From the NCBI GenBank assembly GCA_964405665.1, contig CAYOOT010000097.1:1-8776 (forward strand): a DNA stretch of 8,776 nucleotides. Direction: 5' to 3'. This document shows, one piece after another, positions 1 to 6,054 of the stretch (positions within the stretch are counted from its first letter, which is position 1; every line of letters starts with the position of its first letter). Made by a program: the position numbers and the translations under genes. Under the pieces are notes generated by a model. The model was not told the DNA's origin, made no database searches, and saw only the letters and a list, made by a program, of their open reading frames with translations. The DNA comes from CAYOOT01 sp964405665. Its GTDB lineage: Bacteria; Bdellovibrionota_C; UBA2361; SZUA-149; CAZDWZ01.

Positions 1-54
1 TTTCTGATTTCTGATTTCTGATTTCTGATTTCTGATTTCTGATTTCTGATTTCT
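1..54. repeat. Heptanucleotide tandem repeat (TTTCTGA)n
   Basis: Seven perfect head-to-tail copies of TTTCTGA fill bases 1-49. A partial copy (TTTCT) follows at 50-54, where the next base changes from G to A. On the minus strand the unit reads TCAGAAA, and the array lies immediately downstream of the tadE-like stop codon (53-55), so the last partial unit supplies part of that stop codon. The array runs off the left edge, so the true copy number is unknown. Such short perfect arrays usually vary in length by replication slippage. Because it lies 3' of the only visible neighbour, slippage would change the mRNA tail rather than the protein. No function can be assigned. Confidence 0.95.
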
Positions 55-721
55 ATGAACACTCCTGCACATAATCAGATTGCATCCTCATAGTATAAAA
101 ACTAACCAGCGGTATCCGATATTCAATATCCTGAAATTCTCCTGTTTTTTCCATTTTGGCTGTAACAGCGGCAAGATTATCAATGGTCTCTCCGTGATCT
201 CCTTCCCCGGCAATTACCTTTTTATAAAGATAATAAAGCATGCGATTTACCATAGGGATAACTAATTGATATTGATGAACTACGCGAACAGTAAGAATTG
301 CCTTCTTAGCATCCACAGGATCATCAAAAGTAACAACTTCATCGCAAGCTAAATTGTTTTTGTTGAGAATTTCAACTCGAGTAATTGGTTTTCCTGATTC
401 TGTTAAATTAGGATCATTATCTGTATCTTTTGCAGAAAGATAATTTTGATAATAGCCTTTTAAATTATCAGCTCTGCCATGACTGGGAAAAGTGGAAAGC
501 AAGGAAAGTCTCGCTGCTTCTTGCATTTTGTTTTTATCTGCGCCATGAACAATCGCCGCCCGTGCTGCATTATATGCAGCGTAATGGACCATGGAATAAG
601 CATTTAAAACTAAGGCCAATTGGATTACGCCAAGAATAGTAAAAATCAAAGTAATTGCAATTAAGGTAAATTCGACAATTGCTTGGCCCTGATTATTTTT
701 TATTTTCTGATAATAGTTCAT
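53..721 (-). CDS. TadE-like pseudopilin / Flp pilus assembly family protein
   Basis: This 222-residue protein has the N-terminal signature of TadE/TadG-like pilus assembly proteins. A short basic leader (residues 1-12) ends in Gly12, followed by QAIVEF with Glu17 at +5 relative to a cut after Gly12, which is the arrangement cut by prepilin peptidases such as TadV. A single hydrophobic helix (about 18-40) and the family-typical AARAAIVHG stretch (52-60) follow. The remainder (about 61-222) would be extracytoplasmic and has an acidic DTDNDPN patch near 99-105. In known Tad systems these minor pseudopilins help assemble Flp pili or anchor the secretion complex. I chose the ATG at 721. The reading frame extends to a TTG at 790, but that would place residues before the leader that do not fit the family and has no ribosome binding site. 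The only Shine-Dalgarno-like run (AAAAGGAA, 736-743) is rather far from 721, about 15 bases. The gene overlaps the end of dedA by 29 bases. No other tad gene is visible, so a role in a complete Tad system is inference. Confidence 0.8.
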   Translation of the reverse strand: MNYYQKIKNNQGQAIVEFTLIAITLIFTILGVIQLALVLNAYSMVHYAAYNAARAAIVHGADKNKMQEAARLSLLSTFPSHGRADNLKGYYQNYLSAKDTDNDPNLTESGKPITRVEILNKNNLACDEVVTFDDPVDAKKAILTVRVVHQYQLVIPMVNRMLYYLYKKVIAGEGDHGETIDNLAAVTAKMEKTGEFQDIEYRIPLVSFYTMRMQSDYVQECS

Positions 722-1349
722 TGGAATCTTGTTTATTCCTTTTAAACTTTTTATATATAAAGTATATAAGTAATCCAAGCAGAGTTGCAAAGAGGATTAC
801 ATAATGAATCTGATTGATCATATATTTAATAACATCAGGAGAAAGTTGTTCTCCCAAGAAGTAACCAAACCCAATTACAAGAGATACACTAATCAGGGCC
901 GCGAAGGCATCAGCCACTAAAAATTCAAAATAAGGAATACCTAATGCTCCAGCGGTAATAAAGGTTGCAGTTCTAAGTGGGAACAGATGTCTACCAAGTA
1001 GAATATAAACTAGCCTTTTTTTTCGAAGACCATCTCTGATTGTATTAATTTTTTCCAGATTAACTTTTGGCAATAATGGTGATTTAATACCGGCATTAAC
1101 CAGTTTTTTACCAAATAAAAATCCAATAAAATAAATTATCTGATCGGCGATAACAACGCCAAAGTATGAGGTAAGATAAATTCCTCTGATACTAACCACC
1201 CCCTGAGAGGCAACTACCCCTGCTAAGACTAAAGGCAAGTCCTCAGGAATCGGAAAACCCAAGCCTCCTAATATTAAAGCAACAAAAATACTAATATGAG
1301 TATTAATGCCGTTGCCTTTAGAAAGCCAATCGAAAAGATATCCTTCCAC
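693..1349 (-). CDS. DedA family (VTT domain) inner membrane protein
   Basis: This 218-residue polytopic membrane protein has the DedA/VTT (SNARE-associated) pattern. It contains GFPIPEDLP near residues 31-39 with the conserved acidic pair Glu36/Asp37, the helix motif ADQIIYFIGFLFG (68-80), and the family hallmark GRHLFPLRTATFITAG (119-134) with Arg120 and Arg126. Hydrophobic segments cover about 18-48, 58-80, 130-165 and 180-200, followed by a lysine-rich cytoplasmic tail. Length matches the usual 200-220 residues. Members of the family support membrane homeostasis and proton-motive force, and some act in undecaprenyl phosphate or phospholipid transport; the substrate cannot be read from this sequence. 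The start codon is GTG at 1349, preceded by only a weak AGG. It lies 17 bases after the stop of the metalloprotease gene, which suggests co-transcription and perhaps translational coupling. Its last 29 bases also encode the start of the TadE-like protein. Confidence 0.9.
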   Translation of the reverse strand: MEGYLFDWLSKGNGINTHISIFVALILGGLGFPIPEDLPLVLAGVVASQGVVSIRGIYLTSYFGVVIADQIIYFIGFLFGKKLVNAGIKSPLLPKVNLEKINTIRDGLRKKRLVYILLGRHLFPLRTATFITAGALGIPYFEFLVADAFAALISVSLVIGFGYFLGEQLSPDVIKYMINQIHYVILFATLLGLLIYFIYKKFKRNKQDSNELLSENKK

Positions 1350-1366
1350 AACGAAAACCTAAAAAC

Positions 1367-2539
1367 TTAGTCAACAGCAATATTTCTATTTAAAACTGCA
1401 ACTTGTTGAGTTGTTAATAAATTCTGCGGAATGAAATCTCCATTAGTGTCTTGAACCGGTTGGAGAAACATCAAATTAGCAGCTAGCGAATCGTTATTTA
1501 TACAATCATCTTCATTAGAGCAAGTTGGAGTATCGGAAAGCGGATCAACATCATCAACAGTTCCTGAAGTTATTTCCACAGGATGAAAGAGACCAAGATA
1601 ATGTCCAGTTTCGTGGGCCATACTCTCCCCAAGCAGTCTTAGCTCCAGAGAGTTATAAACTCCATCAGATCCAGCTCCAGTTAGGATACTAATTACTAAA
1701 GCACTTCTTACGGAAGGAAACGAGGGACAGGGAACTCCTCCGGCAATTCCAAAAACTGAATTTTCTTCTCCCGCAATATCTCCGGCAATAAAAAGGTTCA
1801 CTGCGGGAGAACTTGCCGAATTTCCGGCCGATTCATAAAGAGTAGAACCAGTGAAGGGGTCAGGTAAAAGATCAGGACCACTAATGTCAAATTGTTGAAT
1901 ACTAAGAGTTAGCCCGGCATTGCTATAAATCCTTCTAAACTCCGCAAAAGCAGAATCTATTGCGTTTTTAGAGGCAGCACTTTGTCCCACTGAGCCAACA
2001 TAGAAAACATTTACTTTAAGAGTTCCAGAACCGAAATCATTATCTGCACGAGAATGAATTTTCAAAGCAACATTCGTTCCACTAATTGGACTACCGCCAT
2101 TTTCATTATTAGCCACTGTGATTCTGGCAGTAAAAGTTCGAGAAGTATCAATGTTGGGATCCAAACTCCGGGATGGCACATTGGCATTATTAATATCATT
2201 AATAAATTCCGAGGCAAAACTAAGTGGCAATCCACCTGGAGTTAAGTAATTAACTCCGGCACTGTCTTGTAATTGATCAAATCTAAGAAATTTTCCTGAG
2301 TTAGTAGCATCAATTGCAAATTTTGTTGCAGTTGAGGGAAGGCTAAAATTTACAGAAACTGAGCCATTGGAATCGGTAGTTAGTGTTCTGGAATCTTCCG
2401 TTATATTCGTATCGGTGCTACCTCCGCCATCACCGCCACCATCACCACTTCCATCCCCAGCGGCGCAGCCGGAAAAAATTAAAGTAACCAAAGAGGATAT
2501 TAAAAAAAATCTTCTAAATTTATTTTGCGAGAATAACAT
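1367..2539 (-). CDS. Pappalysin-like (M43-type) zinc metalloprotease lipoprotein
   Basis: This 390-residue exported protein has a basic N-terminus, a hydrophobic segment and the lipobox-like IFSGC (lipidated Cys25). Alanine at +2 predicts outer-membrane rather than inner-membrane sorting in Gram-negative cells. A flexible Gly/Asp-rich spacer follows (about 28-42). The catalytic signature is HETGHYLGLFH (309-319), the metzincin HExxHxxGxxH motif with three zinc-binding histidines (309, 313, 319) and the general base Glu310. Downstream, SDTPTC (about 335-340) resembles the DDTP...C segment of pappalysin/cytophagalysin (M43) enzymes, and LMF (Met357) is a candidate Met-turn. The region between the spacer and about residue 165 looks beta-rich and may be an accessory domain or propeptide; I do not recognise it. 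The ATG at 2539 has an excellent ribosome binding site (AGGAG, 2546-2550, six bases away), so I reject the longer TTG-initiated frame at 2602. The substrate is unknown. The gene leads a tight same-strand run with dedA and the tadE-like gene. Confidence 0.82.
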   Translation of the reverse strand: MLFSQNKFRRFFLISSLVTLIFSGCAAGDGSGDGGGDGGGSTDTNITEDSRTLTTDSNGSVSVNFSLPSTATKFAIDATNSGKFLRFDQLQDSAGVNYLTPGGLPLSFASEFINDINNANVPSRSLDPNIDTSRTFTARITVANNENGGSPISGTNVALKIHSRADNDFGSGTLKVNVFYVGSVGQSAASKNAIDSAFAEFRRIYSNAGLTLSIQQFDISGPDLLPDPFTGSTLYESAGNSASSPAVNLFIAGDIAGEENSVFGIAGGVPCPSFPSVRSALVISILTGAGSDGVYNSLELRLLGESMAHETGHYLGLFHPVEITSGTVDDVDPLSDTPTCSNEDDCINNDSLAANLMFLQPVQDTNGDFIPQNLLTTQQVAVLNRNIAVD

Positions 2540-2545
2540 AGCAAT

Positions 2546-2550
2546 CTCCT
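2546..2550 (-). promoter_or_regulatory. Ribosome binding site that fixes the metalloprotease start
   Basis: On the minus strand AGGAG lies six bases upstream of the ATG at 2539. It is the clearest Shine-Dalgarno sequence in the window. It decides between this start and the upstream in-frame TTG at 2602, and the shorter product then begins with a proper lipoprotein signal peptide. Confidence 0.8.
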
Positions 2551-2573
2551 GCCACAATTTTGTAATTTTAGAA

Positions 2574-2602
2574 AGAATATAAATATAATATTGCTTAAGC
2601 AA
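2574..2602 (-). promoter_or_regulatory. Perfect 12-base palindrome and possible promoter upstream of the metalloprotease gene
   Basis: TTGCTTAAGCAA (2591-2602) is a perfect self-complementary 12-mer in the 105-base gap between putA and the metalloprotease gene. On the minus strand its left half can serve as a weak -35 (TTGCTT), spaced 17 bases from TATTCT (2574-2579) as a -10. Both elements are only moderate matches, although the surrounding stretch is very AT-rich. A palindrome placed on a -35 is compatible with an operator site. CTTGCTT also occurs once more just upstream, at about 2632-2638. No terminator hairpin with a T-run is visible after putA, so read-through from putA is equally possible. 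Confidence 0.3.
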
Positions 2603-2644
2603 GAAAATAATCCTTCCTTTTCGATTTAATCAAGCAAGATTCAC

Positions 2645-5635
2645 TTATTCTACGGGAGCAAAACCGCGGCGAATTGTATTTTCTGTAATTACCCGAGGAA
2701 TGACGAATTGTAAGAGATAGTCAGGACCTCCGGCCTTAGAACCAACTCCGGACATTCTTGCTCCACCAAAAGGCTGACGATTGACAACTGCACCGGTGCA
2801 ACCCCTGTTGATATACAAATTACCCATTTTGAATTTTTGTTTTGCCAAAGCAATATTTTTTGGACTTCTGGAATAAATTCCACCGGTAAGGGCATATTCA
2901 GTAGAATTTGCTAAATCAATTGCTTCTTCTAAAGTTTTTACATTAACTACGGCAAGCACCGGACCAAAAACTTCTTGAAAAAGCAGATTATGATTTTTTG
3001 GAATATCAGTAAAAATTGTTGGATTAATAAAATAACCTTTTTCATTTATTTCTGTTACAGTTACTCCGCCTTCAACTAAGAGATTGCAGTCTTTTTTGGC
3101 GTTTTCGATTGTCGATTGAATACGTTTAAAAGCTTCTTGATCAATTACCGGACCGACAAAAGTTGCAGAGTTGCTGGCAGGACCGATGATTATTGATTTC
3201 GTGGCTTCTTTTAATCGTTCTAAGAAACGTTGATAATTACTGCCCACCACAATCGCTCGGGAACAAGCGCTGCATTTTTGTCCTTGAAAACCGAAAGCGG
3301 AATAAATAATTCCTTTGATTGCTTCATCTAAATCGGCATCTTCATCGATAATAATCGCATTTTTACCGCCCATTTCAGTAATTACTCTTTTTACGTGAAA
3401 TGCAGTAGGAGAGCTTTCTGCCCCTTGTTTGATTAGTTGCAAGCCAACGCTTTTAGAGCCGGTAAAAACCACTGTAGTAACAGCGGGATGTTTGACTAAG
3501 TCCGGTCCTATTTCTTCGCCGATTCCCGGAAGGAACGCTGCAGCTGTTCCTGGTAACCCTGCTTCAAGTAAAATATCAAAAAGTTCTCTGGCGATTAAAG
3601 AAGTTTGTTCTGCTGGCTTTAAAATCGCACAATTTCCAGTTACCAAAGCGGCAGCAAACATTCCACAAGGAATGGCTAAAGGAAAATTCCAAGGACTAAT
3701 TACCAGACAAATTCCCCGGGCTTCATACTGATAAGAATTTAGTTCTCCCGGAATATTTACTTGCTGAGTTGTGTTGAATAATTTTAAGGCTTGATGGGCA
3801 TAATAATTTAAAAAATCAATCGCTTCTACTACATCAGCGTCAGCTTCTGCCCAAGGTTTTCCAGCTTCCAGAATAATTATCGCAGAAAGCTCGACTCTTT
3901 TCTTCTCCATGATTGCTGCAGCATTAAATAGTATTTCAGAGCGATCTTGAGCAGAAGTAGCGCTCCAAATAGGGAAATACTGATTCAAAACAGCTACTGT
4001 TTTGATGGCAGTTTCTTTATTGCAAAGTTCAATTTCCGCTAGTTTTAATTCCGGATTTTCCGGGGAAAGCGAAAATATCTTTTCTGCTGAAGAAATTTCT
4101 TTGCCTTCAATAATTGGCTTAACTGAAAAAGGCTCGTGCTTTGTTTTTTCAATCAATGCAGCAATGGCCTTTTGAAATTTTTCTCGTTCTTCTTGAATGC
4201 TAAAGTCTGTGGGCGCAATATTAGTAAATTTTTCTCTCATCTTATTCTCTAAATGGTTTCTGCCATTATCATTTGCATTAAATAACGGTTTATTTAAAAG
4301 GTTTCCGGGATTTTTATTTTCATGAAATCCTTGTCTTAAAAAGCCTTCATTGGAGGTGTTTTCCAAAAGTCTGCGCACTAAATATCCCATTCCGGGAATC
4401 AGCTCGCCAACGGGGGCATATTCTCGCACTAGAAATCCTTGATCGGAAAAAGCGCCGGCAACCTTAGCCGCCATACCATAGAGAGCTTGTATTTCAAAAT
4501 TAGTTGCTGGAACCCCGAGCTTTTCAGCGGCTTTAATTGCATGACAAAGAGAGCGAATATTATGCGAAGCAAATGCCGGAAAAAGATAATTGTGATTTTT
4601 TAATAACTCGATTGTTAATAATTCATAATTGGCGTCAGTAGATTCTTTATATTCCCAAACAGGAACTTCCAAATGTTGTTGCTTTGCTAAGATAGTTTCT
4701 GTATCCCAATAAGCTCCTTTAACTAAGCGGATAGCCACAGGGGTGCCGCGGGATTTTGACCAAGAAATTAAATCTTTAATATCTTCAGCTGTTCTTCTTA
4801 AATAAGCTTGTAAAACCAAACCGCAACGATCATAGTTTTTAAATTCTTCGGAAGAAAAAAGTTCTTTAAAAGTTTCGATGGTAACAGAAGTAAGAGGAGT
4901 ATCTTCCATATCGACATAAATAAAGCCACCGGCTTTTTTAACCTCTGAAGCAATTTCTCCCAATCTTAATGATAAAGTTTTTTTTGTTTGAGAAAAATTT
5001 AATGCTTTGCTTTGAGAATAAAGAGCAGAAAGTTTCACTGAGATATTTAAGGCTGTTTTTTCTCCAAAGTGATTTTTAACTAGAGGAGCGCTTTCTTCCC
5101 ACTGAGGCAGTTCTTTTGCCAAAGTGGAAACTAATTCCAAGTATCTTTTCTGATAATGAATTGATTCCTCTTCACTGACAGTGGCTTCTCCCAAAAGATC
5201 CACTGTAAAAGCATGTCCATGTCTTCTTATTTTTTTTAAAGATTTTAAAGCCGATTGCGGTGTGGCGCCGACAATGAATTGTTTCGCTACGAAACTGATT
5301 TGTTTTTTAATGGCGGCAGCGGCAAGTTTCGCGGGGAGTGATTGAGAGTTGATATTAAGAGCTTTCTGTAAGACCACTGGAAGTTGTTTTGTTACGTCTG
5401 ATAAATATTCTTGGGCATGTGCAACTACGGAAGAAGATTCTTGTAAACTGGGTAAAACATCGACAAAACGAAACAGACTGGTTTTTAAATCTTCATTTTT
5501 CATTCCCAAATTTAAGAATAAATCCGTGTAAAACTGGGTGTTTAAAAAGGAAGATTTGGTATTTTTTAGTTGATTAAATATTTCGAGACCAAAAATTTGG
5601 ATCTCTTTTTCTAAAATTTCCGCTGATTCAATCAT
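2645..5635 (-). CDS. putA: Bifunctional proline dehydrogenase / L-glutamate gamma-semialdehyde dehydrogenase (short PutA)
   Basis: This 996-residue fusion catalyses both steps of proline catabolism: FAD-dependent oxidation of proline to pyrroline-5-carboxylate, then NAD-dependent oxidation of glutamate semialdehyde to glutamate. An alpha-helical arm (about 1-125) precedes the proline dehydrogenase barrel (about 130-440). Lys201, Asp242, Arg303, Tyr309, Arg421, Arg422 and Glu425 have the same spacing as the E. coli PutA active-site residues Lys329, Asp370, Arg431, Tyr437, Arg555, Arg556 and Glu559. The YLVRRLLENTSNEGFLR block (418-434) is diagnostic. The aldehyde dehydrogenase domain (about 515-980) has PWNF (648-651), Lys673, FTGS (724-727), Glu754 in TEMGGKN, catalytic Cys788 in GQKCSACSR, and QEVFGP (887-892). 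It ends with the family-typical RRGFAP (989-994). There is no N-terminal ribbon-helix-helix domain and no extra C-terminal domain, so this is the short, non-autoregulating form, which normally forms membrane-associated oligomers. The ATG at 5635 lacks a clear ribosome binding site; the next Met (residue 45) would remove the helical arm. The gene is divergent from the 108-residue membrane protein gene. Confidence 0.97.
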   Translation of the reverse strand: MIESAEILEKEIQIFGLEIFNQLKNTKSSFLNTQFYTDLFLNLGMKNEDLKTSLFRFVDVLPSLQESSSVVAHAQEYLSDVTKQLPVVLQKALNINSQSLPAKLAAAAIKKQISFVAKQFIVGATPQSALKSLKKIRRHGHAFTVDLLGEATVSEEESIHYQKRYLELVSTLAKELPQWEESAPLVKNHFGEKTALNISVKLSALYSQSKALNFSQTKKTLSLRLGEIASEVKKAGGFIYVDMEDTPLTSVTIETFKELFSSEEFKNYDRCGLVLQAYLRRTAEDIKDLISWSKSRGTPVAIRLVKGAYWDTETILAKQQHLEVPVWEYKESTDANYELLTIELLKNHNYLFPAFASHNIRSLCHAIKAAEKLGVPATNFEIQALYGMAAKVAGAFSDQGFLVREYAPVGELIPGMGYLVRRLLENTSNEGFLRQGFHENKNPGNLLNKPLFNANDNGRNHLENKMREKFTNIAPTDFSIQEEREKFQKAIAALIEKTKHEPFSVKPIIEGKEISSAEKIFSLSPENPELKLAEIELCNKETAIKTVAVLNQYFPIWSATSAQDRSEILFNAAAIMEKKRVELSAIIILEAGKPWAEADADVVEAIDFLNYYAHQALKLFNTTQQVNIPGELNSYQYEARGICLVISPWNFPLAIPCGMFAAALVTGNCAILKPAEQTSLIARELFDILLEAGLPGTAAAFLPGIGEEIGPDLVKHPAVTTVVFTGSKSVGLQLIKQGAESSPTAFHVKRVITEMGGKNAIIIDEDADLDEAIKGIIYSAFGFQGQKCSACSRAIVVGSNYQRFLERLKEATKSIIIGPASNSATFVGPVIDQEAFKRIQSTIENAKKDCNLLVEGGVTVTEINEKGYFINPTIFTDIPKNHNLLFQEVFGPVLAVVNVKTLEEAIDLANSTEYALTGGIYSRSPKNIALAKQKFKMGNLYINRGCTGAVVNRQPFGGARMSGVGSKAGGPDYLLQFVIPRVITENTIRRGFAPVE

Positions 5636-5658
5636 TTAAATGCTTTAAAATATTTAGC

Positions 5659-5687
5659 TTGGCAAAAATAAGACGATGGAGTAAAAA
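5659..5687 (+). promoter_or_regulatory. Possible sigma-70-like promoter for the small membrane protein
   Basis: In the 92-base divergent gap, TTGGCA (5659-5664) is a five-of-six match to a -35. It is spaced 17 bases from TAAAAA (5682-5687), a four-of-six match to a -10. Transcription would begin near 5694 and give a leader of about 34 bases before the ATG at 5728. The match is modest and the gap is AT-rich, so chance is a real possibility. I could not identify a convincing promoter for putA on the other strand. Confidence 0.28.
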
Positions 5688-5727
5688 TACATAATAATTC
5701 CTTTAAATTAAAGAAAAATCTAACGCA

Positions 5728-6054
5728 ATGTTTTTTAGAAGAACGAGCCTTTTTGTTATAGTTTTTGATTCGGTTGCTACTATCCATTTCGTAGTGGGAA
5801 TCATTATCATGCTTTTAGGGGAATATACAAAAATTTTTTGCAGACTTTGTCTTTACCATGGCGGAATTGAATTTATCTTCAAATATCTAGATTACCCAAT
5901 ATATTCATTGATAGAAAAATATTTGCCGAACTCACAAATGCAATATTATCCCTACATGAAAGGCATTTTTGTTTTAGCAATTTCTTCTGCTATTTATGGA
6001 ATTATTGCTTATTTTATTGTGAGCTTTACTAAATCGCTGTTTGAAAAGGATTAG
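5728..6054 (+). CDS. Small two-helix membrane protein of unknown function
   Basis: I do not recognise this 108-residue product. It has a short basic start (MFFRR), a long hydrophobic segment at about 7-30, a more polar aromatic-rich middle (about 31-76) containing a CxxC pair (Cys38, Cys41) next to a histidine, and a second hydrophobic segment at about 79-102 followed by a charged tail. With a positive N-terminus and a KSLFEK tail, both ends are predicted to be cytoplasmic. The middle loop would then be periplasmic, where a CxxC could form a disulfide or bind metal; this is inference. It is the only plus-strand gene, divergent from putA. Its last 26 bases overlap the U32 gene end tail to tail. 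The ribosome binding site is weak (an AAAGAAA run). Coherent membrane topology and matching base composition argue that it is real, but it has no known homologue that I can name. Confidence 0.55.
   Translation: MFFRRTSLFVIVFDSVATIHFVVGIIIMLLGEYTKIFCRLCLYHGGIEFIFKYLDYPIYSLIEKYLPNSQMQYYPYMKGIFVLAISSAIYGIIAYFIVSFTKSLFEKD

Noticed and set aside
722..790. Longer TadE-like frame beginning at 790
   Set aside because: The codon is TTG without a ribosome binding site, and the added residues lie deeper inside dedA and do not fit the short basic leader of this family.
2412..2460. Short imperfect CCATCACC-type repeat
   Set aside because: This is the low-complexity DNA encoding the Gly/Asp-rich tether of the lipoprotein, not an independent repeat element or CRISPR.
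2541..2548. GCAATCTC match to the end of the palindromic repeat found at 7040-7075
   Set aside because: Only eight bases match and the rest of the element is absent. The stretch is explained by the ribosome binding site and spacer of the metalloprotease gene.
2540..2602. Longer metalloprotease frame beginning at 2602
   Set aside because: It begins with TTG and has no ribosome binding site, and it would put 21 extra residues before the lipoprotein signal. The ATG at 2539 has AGGAG six bases upstream.
3429..3731. 100-residue plus-strand frame inside putA
   Set aside because: It is antisense to the highly conserved aldehyde dehydrogenase coding region and has no ribosome binding site or protein-like features. 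The other shadow frames inside putA, the U32 gene and the metalloprotease gene were rejected for the same reason.
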